A program made the position numbers and the translations under genes. A stretch of 64,000 nt of DNA from Terribium retamae (lineage in GTDB: Bacteria; Pseudomonadota; Alphaproteobacteria; Rhizobiales; Rhizobiaceae): contig NZ_JAKREW010000006.1 in assembly GCF_022347545.1 (NCBI RefSeq), positions 62,001-126,000 on the forward strand. The letters run 5' to 3'. Position 1 is the first letter of the stretch, and the number at the start of each line of letters is the position of its first letter. Under the pieces are notes generated by a model. That model saw only the letters and a list, made by a program, of their open reading frames with translations, had not been told where the DNA came from and searched no databases. This document shows positions 18,281 through 26,786 of the stretch, in pieces.

Positions 18281-18302
18281 CTGTGCGCCAAATTATCTAT
18301 GA
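18271..18302 (+). promoter_or_regulatory. bioR promoter with overlapping BioR box
   Basis: TCGACA (18271-18276) and TATCTA (18294-18299) form a -35/-10 pair with a 17-base spacer. The sequence TTATCTATGA at 18293-18302 matches the BioR consensus TTATMKATAA at 9 of 10 positions and covers the -10, which suggests autorepression. Initiation would fall at about the ATG (18306), so the mRNA may be leaderless. Confidence 0.6.
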
Positions 18303-18305
18303 AAC

Positions 18306-18974
18306 ATGGGCGCACAAAAAGAAGACACTCTCGCGGTTCGCATCTCGAAGACGCTGGCTGACCGCATCATAGCGGGCAAGATCGAGCCCGGCTCACGGCT
18401 GCGGCAGGATCATGTCGCCGAGGAATTCGGCGCGAGCCATGTGCCGGTGCGCGAGGCTTTCCGTAGGTTGGAGGCACAAGGTCTCGCTGTCAGTGAACCG
18501 CGTCGCGGTGTGCGCGTCGCCAGCTTCGACCTCGCCGAAGTGAAGGAAGTGGCGGAAATGCGCGCGGCGCTCGAGGTGCTGGCGCTGCGCCATGCCGCGC
18601 CGCATCTGACGCCTGCCATTCTCGACGCAGCCGAAGAAGCCACCAAGGCCGGCGACAACTCCCGAGATGTGCGTTCCTGGGAAGAGGCGAACCGCCGCTT
18701 CCACCGTCTCATCCTGGAACCCTGCGCCATGCCGAGGCTGCTGTCGGCCATCGATGACCTGCATGCCGCCAGCGCGCGCTTTCTTTTCGCCGCATGGCGA
18801 TCCGATTGGGAAGCGCGGACCGATCACGATCACCGCACCATCCTTTCCGCCTTGCGCAAAGGCCAGATCGACGCGGCCTGCACCACGCTGGCCGGTCATG
18901 TTCAATGGATTGGTCGCCGGCCCCAAAAATCGGCTAGCGGCAGCGTTCGCGACGCATTCGCGATAGTCGGATAA
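18306..18974 (+). CDS. bioR: GntR-family biotin regulator BioR
   Basis: A 222-residue FadR/GntR-type regulator with an N-terminal winged helix (ADRIIAGKIEPGSRLRQDHV, then VPVREAFRRLEAQGL) and a C-terminal all-helical FCD domain (AEMRAALEVLALRHAAPHLT, EEANRRFHRLILEPC). The identification as BioR rests on context: it directly precedes bioY-bioB-bioD, and BioR-box sequences (TTATCTATAA type) lie in front of both bioR and bioY. BioR is known in alphaproteobacteria to repress biotin genes. There is no clear ribosome site before the ATG, which fits a leaderless message. Confidence 0.88.
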   Translation: MGAQKEDTLAVRISKTLADRIIAGKIEPGSRLRQDHVAEEFGASHVPVREAFRRLEAQGLAVSEPRRGVRVASFDLAEVKEVAEMRAALEVLALRHAAPHLTPAILDAAEEATKAGDNSRDVRSWEEANRRFHRLILEPCAMPRLLSAIDDLHAASARFLFAAWRSDWEARTDHDHRTILSALRKGQIDAACTTLAGHVQWIGRRPQKSASGSVRDAFAIVG

Positions 18975-18976
18975 TA

Positions 18977-19049
18977 ATATCTATAATTCTGTTGCGACTC
19001 GCTTCCTTTTGTGGATTCAATGTAGATATAGATTATAAATTATCTATAA
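18977..19049 (+). promoter_or_regulatory. Three BioR-box-like sites in the bioY promoter
   Basis: Sites are ATATCTATAA at 18977-18986 (9 of 10), ATATAGATTA at 19026-19035 (8 of 10 on the minus strand) and TTATCTATAA at 19040-19049 (exact consensus). A promoter TTGTGG (19009-19014) with TTATAA (19033-19038) would start transcription inside the exact box. The first site overlaps the end of bioR. Confidence 0.75.
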
Positions 19050-19066
19050 TTTACGAAAGGAACATC

Positions 19067-19633
19067 ATGAGCCAGACCCTCACGCTGCGCGGCGTCCAGC
19101 CGCGCAAGGCGGCAAGAACTGCTGCGATCATCATCGCGGGCGTCGCCCTGATCACGCTCTGCGCCAAGCTGCGCATCCCGTTCTGGCCGGTGCCGCTCAC
19201 CCTTTACACACTGGCCGTCATGGGCATCGCAGTTGCCACTGGCCCACGCATGGCGACAGCCACCTTTTTTACCTTCCTGGCGGTCGGTGCTGCCGGATTG
19301 CCGGTTTTCTCAGGCTCGCCGGAGCGCGGTGTCGGCTTTGCCTATCTGATGGGGCCGACGGGCGGCTATCTGCTGGGCTATCTCGTCGCCAGCTGGTTGA
19401 CTGGCCGGCTGGCTGAAGGCCGGCAGATGTTCGGCCGCACCGTGGCCATGCTGGCAGGCCTTGCAGTCACTTACGCAGTCGGCCTCCCCTGGCTCGGCCT
19501 CTACATCCCCGCCAAGGATGTCATTCCATTGGGCTTCACCCCGTTCATTCTGGGCGACCTCATAAATATCGCCATGGTTGCCGTCGGCTCGGCGATGATC
19601 CCGGCGCGTCTCCTCGGGAGGATCGGTCGGTGA
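19067..19633 (+). CDS. bioY: Biotin transporter substrate-specific subunit BioY
   Basis: A 188-residue membrane protein with about six helices and the BioY-type motif [19 protein letters not shown]. It takes up biotin, either alone or with ECF subunits BioM and BioN; no bioMN genes are in this window, so solo function or a shared energising module is likely. The ATG at 19067 follows GAAAGGAAC. The stop overlaps the GTG start of bioB (GTGA), giving tight coupling. BioR boxes precede it. Confidence 0.92.
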   Translation: MSQTLTLRGVQPRKAARTAAIIIAGVALITLCAKLRIPFWPVPLTLYTLAVMGIAVATGPRMATATFFTFLAVGAAGLPVFSGSPERGVGFAYLMGPTGGYLLGYLVASWLTGRLAEGRQMFGRTVAMLAGLAVTYAVGLPWLGLYIPAKDVIPLGFTPFILGDLINIAMVAVGSAMIPARLLGRIGR

Positions 19634-20700
19634 CCGCGTCGGCCCCACCGGATCGCTCGTCTCTCATCGAGACGGACGATGTCCGCACCGACTGGACGCA
19701 GGCGGAAGCAGAAGCGATCTACGCGATGCCGCTGCCCGACCTGCTCCACCGGGCACAAAACGTTCACCGCAGCCGCTTCGACCCGACCGTGGTCGAAACC
19801 GCCAGCCTGCTCAGCGTCAAGACCGGCGGCTGCCCGGAGGATTGCGGCTATTGCTCGCAAAGCGCGCATCACAACACCGGCGTCAAGGCAACCAAGCTGA
19901 TGGCTGTGGAGCGCGTGATCGAAGATGCAAAGCGCGCCAAAGCTGGCGGCGCGACCCGCTTCTGTATGGGGGCTGCTTGGCGCAGCCCCAAGGACCGCGA
20001 CATGGATCGTGTCTGCGCCATGATCGAAGGCGTCAGGGCGCTGGGCATGGAAACCTGCGTGACGCTCGGCATGCTCACTACAGCTCAGGTCCAGCGGCTG
20101 AACGAAGCAGGCCTCGACTACTACAACCATAACATCGACACCTCTCGGGAATACTATCCCGAGATCGCAACCACCCGCAGCATGGACGACCGCCTGGAGA
20201 CGCTGGCGTTGGTGCGTTCCGGCGGCATCAAGGTCTGTTCCGGCGGCATTGTCGGCATGGGCGAAACCATGACCGACCGCATCGCGATGCTGGTCATCCT
20301 GGCCACCCTGGAAAGGCACCCGGAAAGCGTTCCGATCAACATGTGGAACGAGATCCAGGGTACGCCTGTGATGGCAAAGAGCCAGCCGGTAGAGCCGATC
20401 GCCTTCGTGCGGCTGGTGGCGCTGGCGCGCATTCTCATGCCGGAAAGCGTGGTGCGGCTTTCAGCCGGCCGTCACGCCATGAGCGATGAGTTGCAGGCGC
20501 TGTGCTTCCAGGCCGGTGCCAATTCGATCTTTACCGGCGACGTGCTTCTGACCACCGGCAACCCGGAGCGCAACAAGGATTTCGCGCTGCTGAAAAAACT
20601 CGGCATGCGCACGGCCGAAGCTCCAGTCCATGCAAGCACCCGACCGGGCCAACCCCGCTCTCGGCCATCCCTGCCCTCGCTCGCGACAGACGCGCTTTGA
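19630..20700 (+). CDS. bioB: Biotin synthase
   Basis: A radical-SAM enzyme that inserts sulfur into dethiobiotin, 356 residues. The radical-SAM cluster is [11 protein letters not shown] with Cys68, Cys72 and Cys75. The downstream motifs [21 protein letters not shown] and [13 protein letters not shown], including the [2Fe-2S] ligand region, are intact. It starts with GTG overlapping the bioY stop and ends in TTGA, which is also the bioD start. The C-terminal tail is proline- and arginine-rich and not conserved. Confidence 0.96.
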   Translation: MTASAPPDRSSLIETDDVRTDWTQAEAEAIYAMPLPDLLHRAQNVHRSRFDPTVVETASLLSVKTGGCPEDCGYCSQSAHHNTGVKATKLMAVERVIEDAKRAKAGGATRFCMGAAWRSPKDRDMDRVCAMIEGVRALGMETCVTLGMLTTAQVQRLNEAGLDYYNHNIDTSREYYPEIATTRSMDDRLETLALVRSGGIKVCSGGIVGMGETMTDRIAMLVILATLERHPESVPINMWNEIQGTPVMAKSQPVEPIAFVRLVALARILMPESVVRLSAGRHAMSDELQALCFQAGANSIFTGDVLLTTGNPERNKDFALLKKLGMRTAEAPVHASTRPGQPRSRPSLPSLATDAL

Positions 20701-21329
20701 ATACCCGCATCGTCGTTACAGGCACCGATACGGATATCGGCAAGACGGTCTTCGCGGCAGGGCTGACCGGCCTGCTTGGCGCATCCTATTGGAAGCCGGT
20801 GCAGGCCGGACTTGGCGGCGAGACTGACAGCGATATCGTAGGGCGGCTTGGCGAGATTTCGCCGCGCCGTATCCTGCCCGAGACATGGCGACTTAATACG
20901 CCTGCTTCTCCACACCGTGCTGCGGCGATCGACGGCGTCGCTATCGTCCCCGAAGCGTTGATGGTGCCGGAAGTCGACGGGCCACTGGTTATCGAAGGCG
21001 CTGGTGGTGTGCTGGTGCCGCTGACACGGACCACCACCTTCGCCGACATCTTCGCGCGTTGGAGATTGCCGGTGGTGCTATGCGCGCGCACTCGGCTCGG
21101 CACAATCAACCACACGCTTCTGTCGCTGGAAGCCCTGCGTGCCCGCAATGTTCCGGTTCTAGGCGTTGCCTTTATAGGAGGCGCCGAACCCGAGACCGAA
21201 AGCATCATATGCGAGATCGGCAGAACCAGGAAGCTGGGGCGTTTGCCCATGCTCAACCCGCTGACTTCCGCGACGTTGCGACAGGTTTTCACCGCAGCCT
21301 TTTCGCCCGACGATTTTCTAAAGGCTTAA
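20697..21329 (+). CDS. bioD: Dethiobiotin synthetase
   Basis: ATP-dependent dethiobiotin synthetase acting one step before BioB, 210 residues. It has the P-loop GTDTDIGKT, the family motif YWKPVQAG and [10 protein letters not shown]. The start is a TTG whose last two bases begin the bioB stop (TTGA overlap); it gives a family-length protein, while the longer open frame upstream is buried in bioB. bioF, bioA and bioC/bioZ are not adjacent, so the rest of the pathway must be elsewhere or absent. Confidence 0.92.
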   Translation: MNTRIVVTGTDTDIGKTVFAAGLTGLLGASYWKPVQAGLGGETDSDIVGRLGEISPRRILPETWRLNTPASPHRAAAIDGVAIVPEALMVPEVDGPLVIEGAGGVLVPLTRTTTFADIFARWRLPVVLCARTRLGTINHTLLSLEALRARNVPVLGVAFIGGAEPETESIICEIGRTRKLGRLPMLNPLTSATLRQVFTAAFSPDDFLKA

Positions 21330-21366
21330 TCGGCGAATTGCGTTTGATGGAAGATGGATATAGCAC

Positions 21367-21391
21367 GGAACCACTAGCGTGTTGGGACGTT
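21367..21391 (+). promoter_or_regulatory. EcfG-type general-stress promoter (exact consensus)
   Basis: GGAAC (21367-21371), 16 bases, then CGTT (21388-21391), matching the EcfG/RpoE2 promoter of alphaproteobacteria exactly. It lies about 65 bases before the DUF982 start. Confidence 0.7.
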
Positions 21392-21457
21392 CATGTGCGT
21401 TCCCTGCCGAGGCCGGCGTTCTTTTGGCCTCCCTTCCATTTTCAGAAAGGCCTTCCC

Positions 21458-21760
21458 ATGCACAATTTGCTGGCGTTCACGCCTGTCACTGTCACTGCTG
21501 AAGTTGGCGACAAGCGCGAAATCTCTTCGCTCTGCGACATGATCGAATTCCTGACCGAGTGGGCCAAGACCGGCGAAAGCAAGACGTGGGAAATTGCGAT
21601 GAAGGCCTGTAACGCCGCGCAGGCGGGAGAGCTCGACCCTCAGACCGCACGTGAAGCGTTCCTTGTTTTCGCCCGACGTTCGAAGATCCTCGTTCCCGAG
21701 GACACCAAAAACATCACCGTGAAGCCCAGCGTTGCAGGGTTTGGTGGATTTGCCCTGTAG
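21458..21760 (+). CDS. DUF982 domain protein
   Basis: A 100-residue soluble protein of the DUF982 family, which is common in Rhizobiales and has no known function. The family pattern is visible in DMIEFLTEWAKTGESKTWE, the alanine-rich ACNAAQAGELDPQTAREAF and VFARRSKILVP. The ATG at 21458 follows AGAAAGGCC. The EcfG-type promoter upstream suggests stress induction. It is probably monocistronic; a tRNA gene follows. Confidence 0.8.
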   Translation: MHNLLAFTPVTVTAEVGDKREISSLCDMIEFLTEWAKTGESKTWEIAMKACNAAQAGELDPQTAREAFLVFARRSKILVPEDTKNITVKPSVAGFGGFAL

Positions 21761-21867
21761 CATGACGCCAACGGCCCACGCGCGAATGCTCGAAGTGCAG
21801 AGCAGTTTCGCTCCGGCGCAAAACATGTGTTGACTACGCACGCCAACTCATTGATGTGACGGCGCGT

Positions 21868-21953
21868 GCGGACGTGGCGGAACTGGTAGACGCAAGGGAC
21901 TTAAAATCCCTCGATCCTCGATCGTACGGGTTCGATTCCCGTCGTCCGCACCA
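21868..21953 (+). tRNA. tRNA-Leu (anticodon UAA)
   Basis: An 86-base tRNA with acceptor stem GCGGACG/CGTCCGC, anticodon loop CTTAAAA (anticodon TAA) in an AGGGA/TCCCT stem, a long variable arm, the T-arm with GGTTCGATTCC, and an encoded CCA end. The long variable arm and anticodon identify leucine. No integrated element is seen at its 3' end. Confidence 0.95.
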
Positions 21954-22016
21954 CCTCCTTACCACTGCGGCCGCTTACCCGTTCCCTTTCGTGAACGCAG
22001 TTGCTAGCCTGTCGTC

Positions 22017-22355
22017 ATGAAAGCGATCGCCCAGAAGCCTTTGGCAACCGCGTTTCTGCTTGGCCTGCCCTTGTTGGCGGCCTGCGGTTCGATGAAATCG
22101 GTCGATCCGTCGCAATATGGGTCGATGAATTGCACCGAGCTCAACGTTGCGCTCGGTGAGTTGGCAAAAGGCGTGACGTCCACCGCGATCAGTCGCGGCA
22201 ATATCTCAAATGCCCGCATCCCGTTCTGGCTGCCTGGCGGACAGAAAGCGGTGTCCGTGCTGAAGGATCGCCGAACTGCCGAGATCGAACGGCTGCAAGC
22301 GCAGGAAGCGGCCATCGAAGCAAGCCGAAAACAGCGCTGCCGGGGCGAACTTTAG
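22017..22355 (+). CDS. Small predicted lipoprotein
   Basis: A 112-residue protein with a signal peptide and lipobox (LLGLPLLAACGS; Cys at about residue 23), so probably anchored in the envelope. The mature part has a charged helical tail (KDRRTAEIERLQAQEAAIEA) and two further cysteines. I do not recognise the family. It converges on the NUDIX gene 30 bases downstream. Confidence 0.7.
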   Translation: MKAIAQKPLATAFLLGLPLLAACGSMKSVDPSQYGSMNCTELNVALGELAKGVTSTAISRGNISNARIPFWLPGGQKAVSVLKDRRTAEIERLQAQEAAIEASRKQRCRGEL

Positions 22356-22385
22356 GGCATTCGGACCGGCAGCAGGTTCCGCTTC

Positions 22386-22967
22386 CTAGCCGAATAGCGC
22401 CGGGTTCAACTTGAGATGTTGCAGCAACAGGATCGTCTTGGCGTCGATGATCCGGCCGTCGGAGATCGCAGCTATCGCATCGTCGACCGGCATTTCGAGC
22501 ACCTCGATGTCTTCGCCCTCTTCCGGCGCACCGCCGCCTTCCGAAATGCGGTCGGCCGGCGAATAACGCGCTGCGAACAACCAAAGCCGCTCGGTGACGC
22601 TGCCTGGGCTCATATAGGGCGTAAGCAAGAGCTTGACGCTGTTCAGCCGGTAGCCCAACTCCTCTTCCGCCTCCTTGCGGATGCATGTCTCAGGGTCGTC
22701 CTTGTCCAGCAGTCCAGCACAGACTTCAATCAGCGGTTCCTTATGGCCGGTCACGAAAGCCGGCCAACGGAACTGCCGCACCAGAAGCACCGTGCCTCGG
22801 TCGGGATCGAAGGGAAGAATGGCGGCGCCATCGCCGCGGTCGTAGGTTTGGCGCACTTGCGTCTCCCAGACACCATCGCGGCGGCGGTAGTCGAAGGTGG
22901 TCTTTTTCAGGATGGCCCAATCGTCGGAAAGGATTTCCTGCGACAGGATACGGATGCGGTCGTCCAT
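22386..22967 (-). CDS. NUDIX hydrolase, NudK/YffH-like
   Basis: A 193-residue NUDIX pyrophosphatase. The N-terminal motif SDDWAILKKTTFDYRRRDG and later TYDRGDGAAIL resemble GDP-mannose pyrophosphatase NudK (YffH). The Nudix box is GLLDKDDPETC followed by KEAEEELGY; the usual first Arg is replaced by Lys. A nucleotide-sugar or ADP-ribose substrate is likely. The gene stands alone and is divergent from the old-yellow-enzyme gene. Confidence 0.83.
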   Translation of the reverse strand: MDDRIRILSQEILSDDWAILKKTTFDYRRRDGVWETQVRQTYDRGDGAAILPFDPDRGTVLLVRQFRWPAFVTGHKEPLIEVCAGLLDKDDPETCIRKEAEEELGYRLNSVKLLLTPYMSPGSVTERLWLFAARYSPADRISEGGGAPEEGEDIEVLEMPVDDAIAAISDGRIIDAKTILLLQHLKLNPALFG

Positions 22968-23121
22968 GCTTGCCTCGTCTCGGGGGATGGGCTGGGATAA
23001 CGCGCGAAGCGTCAGACCGCAATGATGCAGGTTGACTAGATCAGCACCTGACTTGCAAACAATCTGGCGGGCAAGACCACTTCAGCTTAGAAGGCCTTCA
23101 TATCAAAAAATCGGAGCCATA

Positions 23122-24225
23122 ATGACCGCCGCTCTCTTCCAGCCGATTACGCTCGATGGCCTCGACCTGCCGAACCGTATCGCCGTGGCCCCAATGTGCC
23201 AATACTCCGCTGATGACGGCTCCGCTACGGACTGGCACCTGTATCACTGGATGAACCTAGCCATGTCGGGCGCCGGCATGATCACCGTTGAAATGACTGA
23301 TGTCGAGCGCCGCGGCCGCATCTCCCATGGTTGCCTCGGCCTCTATTCGGATCACAATGAGGCCGCGGCCAAGCGCACGCTGGATGCTGCGAGGCGCGTC
23401 GCGCTGCCGGGAGCCAAGTTCGGTGTGCAACTCGCCCATGCCGGGCGCAAGGCTTCATGCCAGCGGCCCTGGGAAGGCGGTGGCCCCCTGAAGCCGGAAC
23501 AGGATCCGTGGCCGGTCGTCTCGGCCTCCGCCATCGCCTACGACACCGGTTGGCAGGTGCCGCACGAACTGAGCGACGAGGAAGTGCTTGGTGTCATCCA
23601 ACGGTTCGCCGAGGCGGCCAGGCGCGCCGAACGCGCCGGCTTCGATTTCATCGAACTGCACGCGGCCCATGGCTACCTGATCTTCCAGTTCCTGTCGCCG
23701 CTCTCCAACCGCCGCACCGACCGTTGGGGCGGCTCGCTGGAAAACCGCATGCGTTTTGCGGTGGAGATCGCAAAGGCGGTGAAGGCGGCAGCACCCAAGC
23801 TGATGCTGGGCGCCAGGCTTTCGGTGAAGGAATGGGTCGATGGCGGCTTCGACGTACCGGATGCAATCGAAGTGGCAAAAGCGCTAAAGGACGCTGGGCT
23901 CGCTTATCTTTGCTGCTCCAGCGGCGGCAATTCCCCGCTGCAGAAGCTGCCGACCGGCGCGGGCTACCAGGTGCATCTTGGCGAAGCGGTGCGCAAGGCC
24001 GTCGGCATCACCACACGCACCGTCGGTCTCATAACCGATCCGGAGCACGCCAATGCTGTCGTCTCCGAGGGCAAGGCCGACATCGTGGCGCTTGGACGCG
24101 CTTTCCTGGCCGACCCGCGCTGGGGCTGGCGCGCTGCGGCAAGCCTCGGCGAAAAGATCCAGCCGGCGCCGCAGCTTGCCCGTTCCGTCACCACCATGGA
24201 GCATTGGATCCGCGACGAGGATTGA
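23122..24225 (+). CDS. NADH:flavin oxidoreductase (old yellow enzyme, YqjM/NamA-like)
   Basis: A 367-residue FMN-dependent ene-reductase. The N-terminus has the classic PNRIAVAPMCQYSADDG with the YqjM-type cysteine, followed by VQLAHAGRKAS, ELHAAHGYLIFQFLSP and DRWGGSLENRMRF, and the phosphate-binding region ends ADIVALGRAFLADP. It reduces activated C=C bonds using NAD(P)H. The ATG at 23122 has GGAG upstream. No partner genes are evident. Confidence 0.92.
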   Translation: MTAALFQPITLDGLDLPNRIAVAPMCQYSADDGSATDWHLYHWMNLAMSGAGMITVEMTDVERRGRISHGCLGLYSDHNEAAAKRTLDAARRVALPGAKFGVQLAHAGRKASCQRPWEGGGPLKPEQDPWPVVSASAIAYDTGWQVPHELSDEEVLGVIQRFAEAARRAERAGFDFIELHAAHGYLIFQFLSPLSNRRTDRWGGSLENRMRFAVEIAKAVKAAAPKLMLGARLSVKEWVDGGFDVPDAIEVAKALKDAGLAYLCCSSGGNSPLQKLPTGAGYQVHLGEAVRKAVGITTRTVGLITDPEHANAVVSEGKADIVALGRAFLADPRWGWRAAASLGEKIQPAPQLARSVTTMEHWIRDED

Positions 24226-24315
24226 GACTTGCCGGCTAAGGCCGCAAAAGGTTGAAATCTGTTTCAAAGTGCAGGAAAGTCTCGGATGGGAGGAGTGCCG
24301 TCACCGGAGGCTTTC

Positions 24316-24567
24316 ATGGCGAAGTTGACCTACAGGATCGTCGAGCATGATGGAGGGTGGGCCTACAAGGTGGGCGACACTTATTCGGAAACCTTTCCAA
24401 GCCATTCCGATGCACTTCAAGCGGCCAGGATCGCCTCGTCGGAGCAACAGATCGCCGGTCAGACCGACGGCATCGAATATGAGGATGTCAACGGCAAGTG
24501 GCATTCGGAATTGGCCGACGGGCGCGATCGGCCAGAGACCGAAGTGCAGGATGATCCGGCCGCCTGA
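24316..24567 (+). CDS. DUF2188 domain protein
   Basis: An 83-residue protein with the DUF2188 pattern: YRIVEHDGGWAYKVGDTYSE, then a stretch aligning a DALQAARIAS helix and EYEDVNGKWHSE. The family is small, widespread in soil bacteria and of unknown role. The ATG at 24316 follows GGAGG by five bases. A composite palindromic repeat begins 18 bases after its stop codon. Confidence 0.78.
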   Translation: MAKLTYRIVEHDGGWAYKVGDTYSETFPSHSDALQAARIASSEQQIAGQTDGIEYEDVNGKWHSELADGRDRPETEVQDDPAA

Positions 24568-24585
24568 CGCTGAACCGTCTTTAGC

Positions 24586-24690
24586 TAGAGCATTTTTGTA
24601 GCCAAGCGGATTCACTTGGCGTTACAAAAATGCGGCAAAAACAAAAGCTTAGAGCGTTTCCGCGTTTCCGTGAAAAACGGAAACGCTCTA
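24586..24690. repeat. Composite palindromic repeat, copy C
   Basis: The element starts TAGAGC and ends GCTCTA. It contains two palindromes: GCATTTTTGTA...TACAAAAATGC enclosing CCAAG...CTTGG, and AGAGCGTTTCCG...CGGAAACGCTCT. They are joined by an A-rich linker. An inverted copy lies at 31540-31641, and partial copies at 6938 and 12335. Its right end supplies the TAG stop of the adjacent alpha/beta hydrolase gene. It probably forms long hairpins in RNA and may act as a bidirectional terminator. Confidence 0.85.
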
Positions 24691-25677
24691 GATGTTCGAG
24701 GCGGATACACGGTCGGCGAATGCTCGCTCGGCAATCCGCCGGATGAAAGCGGTGACCTGCTCCGGGCCGATGAACTGGGGCATATGCCCGAGATCTTCCG
24801 CAATCTCCAGGTCCAGTCCTTCGATCTTCTGCTTGACCGGCGTGCCCTGCACCTCCAGCGAGATGATCGGATCGACGCCGCCAAACAGCAGCCCTGACGG
24901 TACCTTGATCTCGTTGTAGCGTTCCGACAGCCGCGGCAGATCCATCTCGATGACTGTAAAATCGGTTGCGCTGGCGTAGTAGTGGCTCGGACGCAGCCCG
25001 ATATACCCCCCATTCTCGGTCATGTAGTTTTCCGGTGGCGAATGCGGGGCAAAGATCAGGCCCATCGTTTTCATACCGTATTTCAGTCCCGCCGGCGCTG
25101 AGATCGTATGCGCGAGGACGAACCGCTTCAGCGGCGAAGACACGAACAGCGCCTTGAATTCCAGCCTGAGATCGACCTCCTTGTGGGTGAGTGCCGCCAG
25201 CAGCACCAGACCTGAGATCGCATCCGGATGTTCTACCGCGATAGCCAGCGCCACCGAACCGCCGAGTGAATGGCCGACAACGACCGGTTTTTCGAGCCCG
25301 AGTTTTTCCATGAAGGCGCAGACGATATCGGCCTGTTCCGGCAAGCGCCCGGTCGAACCGCGCGCACGTGTCGAATAACCGGACCCGGGCCGATCGAGCG
25401 CGATCAGCCGGTAGCCCGGCCCGAACACCTTGAACAGCGGATGGGTGAAATGGTGCAGCTGTGCGCCGAGCCCGTGCAGGAAAACGATCGGCGGCCCCTC
25501 GCCGATGTCGACATAGTGGATGCGGTTGCCGTTGATGTCGATGAACTTTCCGGCCGGTGGCATCGTCCGCTCGACCCATGCGGCGATGCGCCGTGTCTTG
25601 AAGACGAAAAAACCGACGATGGCGAGGCAAGCCAGGACAACAGCCCCAAGCAGCCAGAGAAGCGCGGTCAGTAACAT
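24688..25677 (-). CDS. Membrane-anchored alpha/beta hydrolase
   Basis: A 329-residue alpha/beta hydrolase with an N-terminal membrane anchor (LLTALLWLLGAVVLACLAIV). The oxyanion hole motif is FLHGLGAQ, the nucleophile GHSLGG, the acid in FGGVDPIISL and the His in DLGHMPQF. The substrate is unknown; the set resembles epoxide-hydrolase-like and C-C-hydrolase-like esterases. The TAG stop is formed by the end of the palindromic repeat, so the C-terminus (after SASNI) is set by the element boundary. Confidence 0.85.
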   Translation of the reverse strand: MLLTALLWLLGAVVLACLAIVGFFVFKTRRIAAWVERTMPPAGKFIDINGNRIHYVDIGEGPPIVFLHGLGAQLHHFTHPLFKVFGPGYRLIALDRPGSGYSTRARGSTGRLPEQADIVCAFMEKLGLEKPVVVGHSLGGSVALAIAVEHPDAISGLVLLAALTHKEVDLRLEFKALFVSSPLKRFVLAHTISAPAGLKYGMKTMGLIFAPHSPPENYMTENGGYIGLRPSHYYASATDFTVIEMDLPRLSERYNEIKVPSGLLFGGVDPIISLEVQGTPVKQKIEGLDLEIAEDLGHMPQFIGPEQVTAFIRRIAERAFADRVSASNI

Positions 25678-26077
25678 CGGCAGCCTGCAAATTGACTATG
25701 CCATATCGACTTGCCCCGCTCTCTTCTGTCAAGCAGCGCTATCGCGGCACGGGAGTACGGAGATAAAGGCAGCAGAAAAGCGGACCGTTCGCAGAGCCGA
25801 AACGCAAAAATCCGAACCGTTTCCGGTCCGGACTTTCTGCATGTCCTTGAACGCCCCGCCCAAATCAGAGCACGCATTGGAAGAATACTAATCCGGATTA
25901 CGTGGCGATATACGGCAAATGCCGTATATCCACCGGACGGAGACCGCGGCGGCTCGGTACCATTACACATAGAACGACACCCGCCCCGATTGGCACGGTC
26001 GGAGCGGGCGTGCTGTTCGATTGCCGGTTGCCAAGCCGACGATGCACGCCAGACTTGGCGTCGACGCAGGCGATCAC
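25678..26077. other. 400-base gene-free region
   Basis: No convincing gene is seen between the two minus-strand genes. The open frames here have no ribosome site or family-like composition. It holds an imperfect hairpin (TCCGAACC with GGTCCGGA near 25820), the 24-bp palindrome at 25907-25930 and a GC-rich stem near 25980-26010. It also contains the promoter of the alpha/beta hydrolase gene. Confidence 0.5.
25907..25930. promoter_or_regulatory. 24-bp near-continuous palindrome
   Basis: GATATACGGCA-AA-TGCCGTATATC has perfect 11-bp arms around a 2-base centre, with no T-run on either side. It lies about 230 bases upstream of the alpha/beta hydrolase start. The form suits a strong operator for a dimeric repressor; no matching regulator is adjacent. 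Confidence 0.5.
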
Positions 26078-26497
26078 CTATCGTGGAAAGCTCGAGCTAT
26101 ACCCGTCGGGATAATATCCGCCATCGCCGCCATTGGAGTTCGGTGTCGCTTCGCCGGTGGCTGCGCGAAGACTCTGCGAGACATCGTCAAGGCGGGCAAG
26201 CAACGCACGTGAGCCGTCGCCGCGCGCTGCTTCGTTGCGGATCTCCCGAGCCTGGAACGCCAATTCTCCTGCCTTCGAAGTGTCGATGAGATTGAGCCGC
26301 TCGGCATCGCGGATGCCCTGACGGACACCGTCGGCCTGATTGTAGATCGCCCGTGCCATGCCGTTTTCGAAACTGGATACCGCAATCGCATGCGTGGTCA
26401 CGCGGGCATGATGATGTTCAGCGGCAAATGCACCGTCAGCAACCGGAAACAATGCAACGACGGAGGCAAGAATAAGTCTGGATGAGATAGGAGACAT
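26078..26497 (-). CDS. Exported hypothetical protein
   Basis: A 139-residue protein with a signal peptide (SRLILASVVALFPVADGAFA, then AEHHHARV), so periplasmic. The mature part is mostly helical (NQADGVRQGIRDAERLN, then KAGELAFQAREIRNEAA) and ends in a Gly/Tyr/Ser-rich tail (GGDGGYYPDGYSSSF). I do not recognise the family. The ATG at 26497 follows AGAGGAA. A possible stress promoter (GGAAC-N15-CGTT, one base short in the spacer) lies just upstream on the same strand at 26526-26549. Confidence 0.68.
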   Translation of the reverse strand: MSPISSRLILASVVALFPVADGAFAAEHHHARVTTHAIAVSSFENGMARAIYNQADGVRQGIRDAERLNLIDTSKAGELAFQAREIRNEAARGDGSRALLARLDDVSQSLRAATGEATPNSNGGDGGYYPDGYSSSFPR

Positions 26498-26525
26498 GAT
26501 TGTTCCTCTGCGATTGAGAACAAGC

Positions 26526-26549
26526 AACGTCCGCTCCGCAGCCCGTTCC
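26526..26549 (-). promoter_or_regulatory. EcfG-like promoter with short spacer
   Basis: On the minus strand GGAAC is followed after 15 bases by CGTT; 16-17 is usual. Initiation would leave about a 20-base leader for the exported protein gene. Weak call. Confidence 0.3.
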
Positions 26550-26729
26550 GCTGCTGGATCGTCTGGTTCCACCTGTCGCGATTTTTGCTTTCCTCGCCGG
26601 AAGTTCCCGATCCGCCAAAAGAAATGCGCCCTCCTCAACGGCGTTCCCACCTCACGGAAATATCATCCGCTGTGATCAACCCGAGATGAAATACCAGCAC
26701 CAGGAGGTCGGAGTGCTTGCCGACCGGAT

Positions 26730-26761
26730 AAAAAAGCGGGCGGCGCTTGCGAGCCGCCCGC
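26730..26761 (-). terminator. Rho-independent terminator of wrbA
   Basis: GCGGGCGGC pairs perfectly with GCCGCCCGC over an 8-base loop. Read on the minus strand it is followed by six T residues. It lies 26 bases after the wrbA stop. Confidence 0.85.
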
Positions 26762-26786
26762 CTGCCATGTGCCGGCCGTGAGACGC

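Noticed and set aside
21868-21953. tRNA-Leu as an integration site
   Set aside because: No integrase, direct repeat of the tRNA 3' end or composition shift is visible on either side.
24586-24690. Insertion sequence or CRISPR array at the repeat
   Set aside because: There is no transposase frame and no regular repeat-spacer pattern; the structure is a compound palindrome.
25711-26289. Open frames on both strands in the region after the alpha/beta hydrolase
   Set aside because: They cross the 24-bp palindrome and overlap the exported protein gene; composition is not protein-like.
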